64,000 bases of DNA from Metarhizobium sp964253915 (GTDB lineage Bacteria > Pseudomonadota > Alphaproteobacteria > Rhizobiales > Rhizobiaceae), in contig NZ_CAXUSG020000002.1 of NCBI RefSeq assembly GCF_964253915.1, positions 682,001 through 746,000 of the forward strand, in the 5' to 3' direction. The first letter of the stretch is position 1. Each line of letters starts with the position of its first letter. Position numbers and translations under genes: made by a program. Shown one piece after another: positions 43,215 to 52,335 of this stretch. The notes beneath the pieces were generated by a model that was not told the DNA's origin, searched no databases, and worked only from the letters and a program-made list of their open reading frames with translations.

Positions 43215-44681
43215 TTAGACGCGGGCTTCATCAGTGATCGCCGCATAGGCAGAGGGGCGATTGCGCTTGAGCCAACCCGCATAGATACCCCCCGTCACGA
43301 AGGCGACGGCGAGCAGGCCAGGCAGCGACAGGACGATGGCATTCTGGAAACCGGTAAGAAGATCGAAATTCTTCACCGCCAGCACCACCGTTGAAGCAAG
43401 GCCGACAAAACTTGCAAGCGGTGCGACAATGGTAGTCCACCAATGTGAGCGCCCCTTGCGGCGGAAATAGGCGACGACAGCAAGGCTGGTGATCGCCTGA
43501 AGCGCGATGACTCCGACCGTGCCGAAACCGATGCCGACCGCCCCGAGCTGCAGCAGCGGATCGAGACCGAGAACGAAGGCGATGGCGACCACGACCACCG
43601 TCACCAGCGTGACCAGCACGCTTGCGGCATGCGGCGAAGCATGGACCGGATGCGGGCGACCGAGGAACGTCGGCAAGCAGGCCTGCCGACCGAGCGCGAA
43701 GATGTAGCGGCTGCAGACGTTGTGGATCGCCAGATGCGTGGCGAACATGCTGGTGGCGAGGAACATCATCATGACCTTGGTGGCGAAACCGCCGACATAC
43801 TGATTGCCGAGGTTGAAATAGAGTTCCGCCACCTGCTGCTGCGCCACCGCCTGCACATCCGGGCCGACGGCGCCGACAGTGATCCAGGTGGTCATGAAAT
43901 AGAAGACCGATGTCAGGAGCACAGCGCCGAAGGTGGCGATGCCGATCGTGCGCGAGGGCGAATGGGTTTCCTCCGCGTAGAGAGCAGCCGACTCAACGCC
44001 GATGAAACAGGTAAAGGCGAGCATGATCGCAATACCGGGCGCACCGCTCCAGACGGCATCGAGGCTCAGCACGGCGGCGGGGAAGGCAGCGGCGCCCTTG
44101 CTGCCGACGATGCTGACATTCAGTGCCAGCAGCACCGCAAACTCGACCGACAGCAGCACGGCGAGCATACGCGAACTGAAATCGATCTGGCGATAGCCGA
44201 GCACCGCCGCGATGAGGAGGGCGAAGGCGGCAGGCAGGACCCAATGGACCTGCAACCCGAAGACCTCGGCCAGCGCGACGGTGGTGAAGAACGAAAAGTA
44301 GCCGACAACGCCGCAGACGAAGACGAGATAGGCCAGTAGCGCCAGAAAGGCTGCCCCCAGTCCGACAACGCCCCCGAAGCCACGGGCGATATAGGCGTAG
44401 AACGCCCCGACATTGACGACTTCCTTGCTCATGGCGTTGTAGCCGACCGTGAAGAGGCCGAGAATAACGGCCGCTGCCAAGAAGGTCAGAGGCAGGCCCA
44501 TGCCATTGCCGAAGGCAAAGGCGACGGGCACGACGCCCAGCACGCCCGCCATCGGCGCGGCAGCGGCAACGATCAGGAAGATAAGACGAACCGCGCCCAG
44601 TGTCGGGCGAAACGAGACGGCCTCGTCCACTGTCGCTGCCGTCGGAGATGCCCCCACCAGAGGGGTGTTCTGAATTGTCAT
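43215..44681 (-). CDS. APC-superfamily amino acid permease
   Basis: The 488-residue permease has about 12-14 helices, with the first at LIFLIVAAAAPMAGVLGVVP and the conserved GVESAALYAEETHSPSRTIG segment. It should import an amino acid or amine by proton or ion symport. GAGGAAACCT precedes the ATG at 44681; the longer frame has no site. It sits between the SDR and the PLP-enzyme genes in one direction and probably supplies their substrate. Confidence 0.92.
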   Translation of the reverse strand: MTIQNTPLVGASPTAATVDEAVSFRPTLGAVRLIFLIVAAAAPMAGVLGVVPVAFAFGNGMGLPLTFLAAAVILGLFTVGYNAMSKEVVNVGAFYAYIARGFGGVVGLGAAFLALLAYLVFVCGVVGYFSFFTTVALAEVFGLQVHWVLPAAFALLIAAVLGYRQIDFSSRMLAVLLSVEFAVLLALNVSIVGSKGAAAFPAAVLSLDAVWSGAPGIAIMLAFTCFIGVESAALYAEETHSPSRTIGIATFGAVLLTSVFYFMTTWITVGAVGPDVQAVAQQQVAELYFNLGNQYVGGFATKVMMMFLATSMFATHLAIHNVCSRYIFALGRQACLPTFLGRPHPVHASPHAASVLVTLVTVVVVAIAFVLGLDPLLQLGAVGIGFGTVGVIALQAITSLAVVAYFRRKGRSHWWTTIVAPLASFVGLASTVVLAVKNFDLLTGFQNAIVLSLPGLLAVAFVTGGIYAGWLKRNRPSAYAAITDEARV

Positions 44682-44766
44682 AGGTTTCCTCCATGGGCAA
44701 GCGCCATCCTCACGCCGTGCCCCGTGACAAAGATGAATTGATCTGGATCGGCGGGTGGCCGCGGTG

Positions 44767-45582
44767 TTACGCCTTGTCGAGGCCCTTCGCGCCCACAGCG
44801 TCTTCGTCCGCAAAGATCGGGCTTTCTGGAAGCGTGCTGCCGCCATCGACGATGATCGTCTGACCGGTGATGTAGCCTGCAATATCGCTGGCGAGGAACA
44901 GCATAGCGTGCGCAATATCCTCCGGCGCGCCGAGCCGACGCATCGGTACATACTTCGCCATCACTTTCTGCCCCTGCTCGTCGGCGAGAAGGTCCATGGC
45001 CGGCGTTTTGATAAAGCCCGGCTCGACGCCATTGACGGTGATGCCGTCATGGGCGAGCTCGATGGCCGCCGTGCGGATGAAACCGTTCAGCCCGCTCTTG
45101 CCCGCAGCATAGTAGGACGACCCCGGCATGGCGACACGCGGTCCGGTGACGGACGAGGTGAACAGCAGCCGGCCACCGCGCTGACGGCGCAGATGCGGGA
45201 TCGCCGCCTTCGAAAGCCGGAAGGCACCTTTCAAGTTGACGCTCAGAGATTCCTCCAGCTGCCCGTCGTCAAGATCCTCGACCAGGCCGCCGGCAAAGCA
45301 CGCCGCATTGTGGACGACGATATCGAGCCGGCCGGTGCGCGCGACCGTCGCAGCAATGGCATCATCGATCTGATCGGCATGGCCGACATCCAGGACCTGG
45401 AGGACCGCCCTCCCGCCGGCCGCAACGATCTCGTCGACGACGGCGCGGCCGGTGCGTTCGGTTCGCGTGGCCACGATGACATCGGCACCTGCGCTTGCGA
45501 AAATCCGGGCGATGGACGCGCCGATGCCCTGGCCGGAGCCGGTTACGAAGGCGGTTTTTCCCGCCAGAGACAGTTCGATCAT
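44767..45582 (-). CDS. SDR-family oxidoreductase
   Basis: The 271-residue classical SDR has the cofactor motif TGSGQGIG, NNA-type VVHNAA, the catalytic Ser (FTSSVTG) and Tyr-x3-Lys (YYAAGKSG), and the C-terminal GQTIIVDGG. It probably reduces or oxidises an aldehyde or alcohol made in the pathway. It is the first gene of the permease/PLP-enzyme/kinase unit and is divergent from the TetR gene, with twin operators between. Confidence 0.92.
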   Translation of the reverse strand: MIELSLAGKTAFVTGSGQGIGASIARIFASAGADVIVATRTERTGRAVVDEIVAAGGRAVLQVLDVGHADQIDDAIAATVARTGRLDIVVHNAACFAGGLVEDLDDGQLEESLSVNLKGAFRLSKAAIPHLRRQRGGRLLFTSSVTGPRVAMPGSSYYAAGKSGLNGFIRTAAIELAHDGITVNGVEPGFIKTPAMDLLADEQGQKVMAKYVPMRRLGAPEDIAHAMLFLASDIAGYITGQTIIVDGGSTLPESPIFADEDAVGAKGLDKA

Positions 45583-45641
45583 TCGGGTTCCCCTGAGTTT
45601 CGAGCCGGTATGCCGGCCTCCATGACGAATTCAAAATATTC

Positions 45642-45654
45642 GAACATTTCGTTC
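45642..45654. promoter_or_regulatory. TetR-type operator, copy 1
   Basis: GAAC-N5-GTTC dyad (GAACATTTCGTTC) followed by ATT, 60 bases before the SDR start. A second copy lies 39 bases further on, close to four helical turns. Confidence 0.55.
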
Positions 45655-45680
45655 ATTGCAAGATGATTAGTACGGTAATT

Positions 45681-45693
45681 GAACTTTTTGTTC
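45681..45693. promoter_or_regulatory. TetR-type operator, copy 2
   Basis: GAAC-N5-GTTC dyad (GAACTTTTTGTTC) also followed by ATT, 57 bases before the TetR start chosen here. Its position inside the longer possible reading frame argues for the later start. Confidence 0.55.
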
Positions 45694-45749
45694 ATTTATT
45701 GGAGAGATCTCCTCTTTCCGCTGCAGTTCTGGCGCGCTATAGAAACCAG

Positions 45750-46379
45750 ATGACAGAACTCCGTCCTTTAAGCCTGCGCGACAGGAACCGCCTGAGAACG
45801 CGTCAGGAACTCCTAGACGCCGTGCTAGACCTATTTGCCGAGGGTGGCCTCAGCGTCTGTTCGGTCGAAGCGGCGGCCAAGCGTGCCGGCGCATCGAAGA
45901 CGACCGCCTATTCCTATTTTCCTGATGGCCTGAACGAGATGTTGCGTGACATCTACCGGTTGATTGCGCAGCGTGTGCTGGAACAGGCTACGCGGCTCAG
46001 GGACGCCGAGGAGCGCCCGGAAGCACGCATTTTTGCCCTTGCACAAGCGCTTCTGGATGTTTGCTCCGAACCTAAGGTTGGCCGGTTCTACATGATGCTG
46101 AGCCCCGCGCTGAGCCCGCTGCTTGAACCTGTTGTGGGCGAAGCGTCCACCAAATTCAGGGAAATGATTTCCAGCGATCTGACGATTGCGGGCAAAGTCC
46201 CGGCGCAAGCAGCGAACTATGCAGTGCTCGTTAGTGGCGCCCTGCGAGAATCAGCAACAGCAGTCGCAAAAGATCCCAACCGCAAGGAACCCATCCTCGA
46301 TGCGATACGAGACCTGATCTACGCTATTATGCAGCCTCTCGATCGCCGGTTGGATGTACATCCCCCTTCTGTGGCATAA
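45750..46379 (+). CDS. TetR-family repressor
   Basis: The protein of about 209 residues has a TetR N-terminal domain: RLRTRQELLDAVLDLFAEGG and then CSVEAAAKRAGASKTTAYSYFP. The C-terminal ligand domain is variable. An earlier in-frame ATG at 45663 exists, but the extra segment would cover the operator at 45681, and the TetR domain begins right after the ATG at 45750. It is divergent from the SDR/permease/PLP-enzyme/kinase unit and probably represses it. Confidence 0.88.
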   Translation: MTELRPLSLRDRNRLRTRQELLDAVLDLFAEGGLSVCSVEAAAKRAGASKTTAYSYFPDGLNEMLRDIYRLIAQRVLEQATRLRDAEERPEARIFALAQALLDVCSEPKVGRFYMMLSPALSPLLEPVVGEASTKFREMISSDLTIAGKVPAQAANYAVLVSGALRESATAVAKDPNRKEPILDAIRDLIYAIMQPLDRRLDVHPPSVA

Positions 46380-46478
46380 TCAACGTTACAGGCAATGGAT
46401 GAAAAGCAATGGCCACTGCAGGCCGCGGTCAGGCTCGGTTCGCAAACAAGCAGCCGAAGTCATCGCTTGGGCGGCCTT

Positions 46479-47393
46479 CTATGCCGGCGAACCTCTTCCG
46501 TCCTGAACATCCTTCAATTCGGCGATCAACCAATCCCGGAAGATCACGGCTTCAGGCGCAGTCCGCTCGGCCGAGCGAACGGTCAAGATGAAGTGGGATT
46601 CATTTATCGATATGCCTTCGGCGAGAGGCACATGGAGGTGCCGTTCCTTTAGGTAATGCATCGTATAGCTCTGCTGGACGATGCATGGTCCAAAACCGGC
46701 AGCAGTCAGTTCAAGGGCGATGAGCGAATTGTCGGTCATCGTGTTGACCCGCAATGCGGCTTCACTGAGATCGTGTTTGCGCAGGATCTTCGTCCAGCGA
46801 TCCTCACAACCCATGATCTGCACGACGCCTCCCTTCAGAAGAGAGAGCAGCCTTTCGCGGTCGCAGTCGCCGGCAATCGCCTCATCCTTCCTAGCAACGA
46901 GGACGGAGGTTTCTCGCCACAAGGGGCGCACTTCGAACTCGCTCCAATGGCCGTCTCCAAAACGAACATCAACATCGACGCTCGTCGACGTATCGGCCCA
47001 CACCGCCGCCAGCAACCTGATCTTGATATGCGGAAACTTCGCATAGAATTTCGGGAGAAGCGGCGCAATCCAGGTCGTCGCGAACAGGAGCGAAGCCCGG
47101 ACAGAGACATGGGTGTGCTGGCTGCGACCAAACAGACCTGCAGTCGAGACCGTCAATTCGTCGAATGTTCTCGCGACACTGGGCAGATAGGCCCGGCCGA
47201 CATCGGTCAGTTGCAAGCCTCGGGGCAATCTTTTGAACAGCTGAAACCGTAAATGCTGCTCGAGAGAGCGGACCTGATGGCTGACGGCTGCCGGCGTGAG
47301 ATTGAGTTCTGCCGCCGCGGCCGAAAAGCTCGATGACCGCGCTGCCGCCTCGAAAGCGCGCAGCCATTGAAGAGGCGGAAGTGCATAGGCCAT
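46479..47393 (-). CDS. LysR-family regulator, GcvA-like
   Basis: The 304-residue protein begins MAYALPPLQWLRAFEAAARS as in the GcvA branch, with the recognition helix in LNLTPAAVSHQVRSLEQHL. The effector domain is complete. It is divergent from the GMC oxidoreductase and the long catabolic cluster to the right and is the likely regulator of that cluster. The frame is open upstream of 47393 but the family start fits here. Confidence 0.92.
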   Translation of the reverse strand: MAYALPPLQWLRAFEAAARSSSFSAAAAELNLTPAAVSHQVRSLEQHLRFQLFKRLPRGLQLTDVGRAYLPSVARTFDELTVSTAGLFGRSQHTHVSVRASLLFATTWIAPLLPKFYAKFPHIKIRLLAAVWADTSTSVDVDVRFGDGHWSEFEVRPLWRETSVLVARKDEAIAGDCDRERLLSLLKGGVVQIMGCEDRWTKILRKHDLSEAALRVNTMTDNSLIALELTAAGFGPCIVQQSYTMHYLKERHLHVPLAEGISINESHFILTVRSAERTAPEAVIFRDWLIAELKDVQDGRGSPA

Positions 47394-47540
47394 GGCCGAT
47401 CTCGCTTCAAATAAAATGATGCCTAACAGCAATAAAGCTTTGTTTGACTTTGGCCAAGCCACGAATGAACTTTAGCGCAGGGAGACGGGGCATGAGGCGG
47501 CGAAGCCAAATGCATCCTGTAGAGGCCGGAGGGCCACATT

Positions 47541-49154
47541 TTGAATACATTTGACTACATCGTTGTGGGCGCGGGCTCTGCCGGTTGCGTTCTGGCCGAC
47601 CGTCTTTCCAGAAACGGGACCAACCGGGTGCTGGTCCTGGAGGCCGGCGGTTCGGACAAGAGCTTCTGGATACGGACGCCGATCGGCTACGGCCGGACCT
47701 TCTTCGATTCGCGCATCAACTGGATGTACACGACCGAGGCGGATCCGCAGACCAACGGCCGCACCAGCTATTGGCCGCGCGGCAAGGTCGTGGGCGGTTC
47801 GAGCTCGATCAACGCGCTCATCTATTGTCGTGGACTTCCCGCCGATTTCGACGACTGGGAAGCGGCCGGCGCACAGGGCTGGGGCTGGAACAATGTCCGT
47901 CCGCACTATGAGGCAATCGAAAGCCGAATCCTTGCGAACGGCGAGATAGAGGGCAGCGGCCCGCTCTTCGTCAGCGACGTCCGCAACGATGTTCACCCGT
48001 CGAACCGGCATTATTTCAGCATGGCCGAGGAACTCGGCCTGCCTGTGACGGACGACTGCAATGGTCCCTCGCCCGAAGGCGTCACCCGTTACCGGATCAC
48101 GACGCGACGCGGAAAAAGGTGGTCTGCTGCCGATGCGTTCCTGAAACCGGCCCTCGGCCGCCCGAACCTCACCCTGCTCAAAAACTGCCTGGTGGACCGC
48201 ATCCTTATCGAAGATCGGCGGGCCACGGGCGTATCGATTCGGACGGCATCCGGCGCTCAGGTCTTCAAGGCACGGAAGGAGATCATCGTCAGCGCAGGAG
48301 CCGTCAATTCGCCCAAGCTGCTCCAGGCCTCCGGAATCGGCCCGGGCGCGCTTCTTCAACGGCTCGACATTCCGCTTGTCGTTGCAAACGACAATGTCGG
48401 CGCCAATCTCCAGGACCATCTCGGCATCAACTACTATTACAAGGCGACCGAGCCCACCTTGAATTCAATGCTGTCGCCGTGGTGGGGCAAGGCGATCCAA
48501 GGTGCGCGCTACATCCTGACCCGCCGCGGGCCGCTGAGCCTGAGCGTCAACCAATGCGGCGGGTTCGTCCGTTCGAAAGAGGGGCTCGCGCGACCCGATC
48601 AGCAGCTGTACCTAAACCCCGTCACCTACACGACCGCACCGTCCGACAAGCGACCGATCATCAATCCCGACCCCTTCCCAGGCTATATTCTTTCGTTCCA
48701 ACCGACTCAGCCGACAAGCCGAGGCACGATCGAGATCGTCTCGCAAAACCCGGAAGACGCTCCGAAGATCGTTCCGAATTATCTCTCGACGTCAAAGGAT
48801 CTGAACGACGTGATCGCCGGCGGCCGCCTGATCCAGCGCATGGCGGACACGGCCGCGATGCGCCGTTTCGCGAAGGAGGCAATGGCGCCCGATATCCTGA
48901 CTCTGGACGACGACGGCATTCTTGACGATTTCCGCAAGCGGTGCGGCAGCGTCTTTCATCCGGTATCGACCTGTCGCATGGCGAAGGACGCGGCGACAGG
49001 TGTCACGGACTGCGAGCTGCGTGTCTTCGGCGTCATGGGCCTACGTGTCGCCGATGCGTCCTCTTTCCCCAACATCACCTCGGGAAACACGAACGCGCCC
49101 ACCATCATGCTCGCCCATCGCGCAGCCGATCTGATCCTCGAAGCCGTCACATAA
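47541..49154 (+). CDS. GMC-family FAD oxidoreductase
   Basis: The 537-residue flavoprotein resembles choline and alcohol dehydrogenases. The FAD-binding VVGAGSAGCVLA is at the N-terminus, GKVVGGSSSINALIYCRG follows, and the active-site His is in GSVFHPVSTCRMA, with SGNTNAPTIMLAHRAADLI at the end. It oxidises an alcohol to an aldehyde. Translation appears to begin at TTG 47541, eight bases after GGAGG. An aldehyde product would have suited the ALDH gene that is now only a fragment at 50293. Confidence 0.92.
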   Translation: MNTFDYIVVGAGSAGCVLADRLSRNGTNRVLVLEAGGSDKSFWIRTPIGYGRTFFDSRINWMYTTEADPQTNGRTSYWPRGKVVGGSSSINALIYCRGLPADFDDWEAAGAQGWGWNNVRPHYEAIESRILANGEIEGSGPLFVSDVRNDVHPSNRHYFSMAEELGLPVTDDCNGPSPEGVTRYRITTRRGKRWSAADAFLKPALGRPNLTLLKNCLVDRILIEDRRATGVSIRTASGAQVFKARKEIIVSAGAVNSPKLLQASGIGPGALLQRLDIPLVVANDNVGANLQDHLGINYYYKATEPTLNSMLSPWWGKAIQGARYILTRRGPLSLSVNQCGGFVRSKEGLARPDQQLYLNPVTYTTAPSDKRPIINPDPFPGYILSFQPTQPTSRGTIEIVSQNPEDAPKIVPNYLSTSKDLNDVIAGGRLIQRMADTAAMRRFAKEAMAPDILTLDDDGILDDFRKRCGSVFHPVSTCRMAKDAATGVTDCELRVFGVMGLRVADASSFPNITSGNTNAPTIMLAHRAADLILEAVT

Positions 49155-49186
49155 CCCGATCGACAATCCCTTGGGATGGAATGCGA

Positions 49187-50296
49187 ATGAAAATCTGCAA
49201 GCTCGAAACTTTCACCGATCCGTTCGTCGGCGTCGTGCGCCTGACATGCGAGGACGGCACCATGGGCTGGGGCCAACTCTCCACCTACAATGCGGATATC
49301 ACGGCAACGGTCTTTCACCGCCAGATCGCCTCGTGGTCCCTCGGGCGCGATACAGGCGACCTTGAGGCGCTGGTGAGGGAAATTCCCGAACGCGAACACA
49401 AGTTCTTCTCCTGCGCCTATCTTTATCGTGCGCTGTCTGGGCTCGATACGGCGATATGGGATTGGCGTGGCAAGGCCGCTGAAAAGCCGGTGGCCGCGCT
49501 TCTCGGCGGCTCAGCCGGCTCGCTGCGCGCCTATGCCTCCTCCATGCGTCGCGATATCACGCCGCAAGACGAGGCCATGCGCCTGCTGCAATTGCGCGAC
49601 CGGTACGGTTTCGACGCCTTCAAGTTCCGCATCGGCTCGGAATGCGGGCACGACAGGGACGAATGGGACGGCCGGACCGACAGCATCGTTCAGACCGTCC
49701 GCAGGACGCTGGGGAATGATGCCGCGCTGCTGGTCGACGCCAATTCCTGTTACTCGCCGCGCCGGGCGATCGAGGTCGGCAAGATGCTCGAAGCCAACGG
49801 CGTCGAGCACTTCGAGGAGCCTTGCCCCTATTGGGAGATGGAGCAAACCCGCGAGGTCGCCGCGGCGCTGTCGCTCGACGTGACGGGTGGCGAACAGGAT
49901 TTCGACATGCAGCACTGGAAGCGGATGATCGCCATGAAGGCGGTGGACATCGTCCAGCCCGATATCCTCTACATGGGCGGCATGACGCGCTCGCTGGAGG
50001 TTGCCCGCATGGCCGAGGCGGCAGGCCTGCCCTGCACGCCGCACAGCGCCAACCTGTCGCTCGTGACCCTGTTCACGATGCACTTTCTCCGCGCGATCCC
50101 GAACGCTGGCAAATATCTCGAATTCTCGATCGAGGGGCCTGACTACTATCCGTGGCAGGAAGGGCTTTTCGTCGACGATCCCTACACCGTGACGAACGGC
50201 ACGGTGACCGTCAGCGATCGTCCGGGCTGGGGCGTGGAAATCTCCCCTGATTGGCTCGCCCGGTCGCAGTATCAGAAAAGCGAGATCGCAGCATGA
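49187..50296 (+). CDS. Enolase-superfamily enzyme, mandelate racemase group (1)
   Basis: The 369-residue protein has the capping domain and barrel of the MR group. The Lys-x-Arg base region is in AFKFRIGSE, metal ligands lie in LLVDANSCY, HFEEPCPYW and TGGEQDF, and the second base His in CTPHSAN. It should dehydrate or epimerise a sugar acid. The ATG at 49187 (MKICKLE) follows GGATGGA; 49181 is an alternative. The stop overlaps the start of the ALDH fragment (ATGA). Confidence 0.9.
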   Translation: MKICKLETFTDPFVGVVRLTCEDGTMGWGQLSTYNADITATVFHRQIASWSLGRDTGDLEALVREIPEREHKFFSCAYLYRALSGLDTAIWDWRGKAAEKPVAALLGGSAGSLRAYASSMRRDITPQDEAMRLLQLRDRYGFDAFKFRIGSECGHDRDEWDGRTDSIVQTVRRTLGNDAALLVDANSCYSPRRAIEVGKMLEANGVEHFEEPCPYWEMEQTREVAAALSLDVTGGEQDFDMQHWKRMIAMKAVDIVQPDILYMGGMTRSLEVARMAEAAGLPCTPHSANLSLVTLFTMHFLRAIPNAGKYLEFSIEGPDYYPWQEGLFVDDPYTVTNGTVTVSDRPGWGVEISPDWLARSQYQKSEIAA

Positions 50297-50631
50297 CCCT
50301 GACCGATGAAGACCTTGTCGATGTCGCGCGCCGGCGGGGATGCCGGATTGTCACCAGCGGGCAAACCACGGTCGACGGCGAGGAAGAAGCGATTGACGCC
50401 GCCAACGGCACCGAATTCGGCCTCGTCGCCGGCATCCATGCGCGCGACATCGGCAAGGCCTTGAAAATCGCGCGGCGCGCCGAGGCCGGTCAGGTCACGG
50501 TCAAAGACTATTGGGCCGGGGGCATCGAAGTGCCGTTCGGCGGCACCAAGAAGTCCGGCTTCGGGCGGGAAAAAGGGCTCGAAGGGATCGATGCCTACAC
50601 ACGCACGAAGGCGATCACCCTCCGCCATTGA
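50293..50631 (+). pseudogene. Internally deleted aldehyde dehydrogenase (C-terminal fragment)
   Basis: The 112-codon frame starts by an ATGA overlap with the enolase-type gene. From about codon 28 it matches the end of aldehyde dehydrogenases (EAIDAANGTEFGLVAGIHAR, VTVKDYWAGGIEVPFGGTKK, SGFGREKGLEGIDAYTRTKA). The NAD-binding part and the catalytic Cys and Glu are absent, so the protein cannot be an active ALDH. The first 27 codons (MTLTDEDLVDVARRRGC and on) are unrelated to that part. It is best read as a large in-frame deletion or fusion that keeps the operon readable. Confidence 0.75.
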
Positions 50632-50666
50632 GCGGAAAGCAATCCATGATTCACAGGGAGGCAGGC

Positions 50667-52256
50667 ATGACAGACCAGTTTGATATATTGAAGCGCTCGT
50701 TCTTGGCGGGGAAAACGGACCGTCGAGGGTTCATGATGGGGGCACTCGCCCTTGGCGCAACGTTGTCCGTCGCATCCTCCGCCTTCGCCCAGGCGGAACA
50801 GGCCGTTCCCAAGAAGGGCGGCACGCTTCGTGTCGGCTTCCTGCAAGGATCGACCTCCGATTCCTTCGACCCCGCGACCTATAACAACGACTTCATGTTC
50901 GCGACGAACTACGCCGTCTTCAACCATCTCACGGAATTCGCGCCTGGTGGCGTCATCGCACCCGATCTCGCCGAGAGCTTCGTGCCGGAGCCTGGCGCCA
51001 AGATCTGGACCTTCAAGCTACGAAAGAACGTAGAATTTTCCGACGGTAGAAAGCTGACCTCCGCCGACGTCATCGCCTCCCTGGGATATCATCTCGGCGA
51101 AGACTCGAAGTCCGCGGTCAAGCCGGTTCTTTCCCAGATCGCGGAGATGAAGGCGCCGGACGATCACACGGTCGTCTTCGAGCTTTCGACGGGGAATGCC
51201 GATTTTCCCTATATCTTCGCCGACTATCACCTCTGCATCAAGCAGGCGGTAAACGGCAAGATCGATCCGCTCAGCCAGATCGGCACAGGCGGTTATACGG
51301 TCGAAAGCTTCGAGCCGGGCGTCCGCGTTCGCCTGAAACGCCGCGACAACTACTGGAAGGAAGGCCGTGCGCATTTCGATGGGGTCGAGATCACCACGAT
51401 TTCCGATACGACAGCGCGCATGAATGCCCTGATGACGGGTCAGGTCGATTTTATCGACCGACCGGACCTCAAGACCATCCATCTTCTGAAGCGTGCCCCC
51501 GGCCTGCGGGTCGAGACCGTTTCCGGCACGCTTCACTATACGATGCCCATGCACGTCAACACCGCCCCCTTCGACAACGTCGATGTGCGCATGGCCCTCA
51601 AGCTCGCGATCGATCGTGAAGAGCTGGTCGAAAAGGTGCTGAAGGGTTATGGGGCTGTCGGCAACGATCACCCGGTCAGTTCCTCCATGCCCTTCTTCGA
51701 CCCATCGATCGAGCAGCGGGCCTATGACCCCGACAAGGCAAAGTTCCATCTCAAGCAGGCCGGACTTTCCAGCCTCGATGTACAGCTCTACACGGCGGAA
51801 GCCGCGTTCGAAGGTGCCGTCGATGCGTCGATCCTCTATGCCGAACAGGCCAGGAAGGCGAACATCAACATCGAGGTCCTTCGCCAGCCAAACGACGGTT
51901 ACTGGTCCAATGTCTGGTTGGCAAAGCCCTTCTGCTGCAGCTATTGGGGCGGTCGCCCCACCCCGGACTGGATGTTCTCCGCGGGCTACTCCAAGGACGC
52001 CGAGTGGAACGACACGAAGTGGAACAACGAGCGCTTCAACAAACTTCTGCTCGAAGCGCGCGCGGAGGTCGACCAGGGCAAGCGTGCCGAAATGTATTCC
52101 GAAATGCAGCGCCTGTGCCGCGACGACGGCGGCGCGCTGATCCCCATGTTCGGCCAATACGTCTTCGCGCTGAAGGATACAGTCCAGCACGGCCAGCTCA
52201 GTGAAATGTGGAACATGGACAGCCTACACTTCATCGAACGGTGGTGGATGGCCTGA
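50667..52256 (+). CDS. ABC transporter substrate-binding protein (SBP family 5), Tat-type signal
   Basis: The 529-residue protein has a long N-terminus with TDRRGFMMGALALGATLSVA, a twin-arginine-like signal ending in AFAQA. Family 5 hallmarks follow (DPATYNNDFMFATNYAVFNH, KIWTFKLRKNVEFSDGRKL). Although the family is named for peptides, many members bind sugars or their derivatives, which would fit the enolase neighbours. The ATG at 50667 follows GGGAGGCAGGC. A strong hairpin follows the stop. Confidence 0.93.
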   Translation: MTDQFDILKRSFLAGKTDRRGFMMGALALGATLSVASSAFAQAEQAVPKKGGTLRVGFLQGSTSDSFDPATYNNDFMFATNYAVFNHLTEFAPGGVIAPDLAESFVPEPGAKIWTFKLRKNVEFSDGRKLTSADVIASLGYHLGEDSKSAVKPVLSQIAEMKAPDDHTVVFELSTGNADFPYIFADYHLCIKQAVNGKIDPLSQIGTGGYTVESFEPGVRVRLKRRDNYWKEGRAHFDGVEITTISDTTARMNALMTGQVDFIDRPDLKTIHLLKRAPGLRVETVSGTLHYTMPMHVNTAPFDNVDVRMALKLAIDREELVEKVLKGYGAVGNDHPVSSSMPFFDPSIEQRAYDPDKAKFHLKQAGLSSLDVQLYTAEAAFEGAVDASILYAEQARKANINIEVLRQPNDGYWSNVWLAKPFCCSYWGGRPTPDWMFSAGYSKDAEWNDTKWNNERFNKLLLEARAEVDQGKRAEMYSEMQRLCRDDGGALIPMFGQYVFALKDTVQHGQLSEMWNMDSLHFIERWWMA

Positions 52257-52260
52257 TGTC

Positions 52261-52301
52261 TTGCCACGCCTGCGGGGAGCCTCTCCCGGCAGGCGTGGCA
52301 A
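52261..52301 (+). terminator. Intraoperonic hairpin after the binding-protein gene
   Basis: A perfect 13-base GC-rich stem (TTGCCACGCCTGC and its complement) lies four bases past the stop and 35 bases before the permease start. No T run follows, so partial termination or mRNA protection is likely, giving more binding protein than permease. Confidence 0.6.
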
Positions 52302-52335
52302 GCAGAAAACCTGACGAACGACGCTGGGAGGCGGC

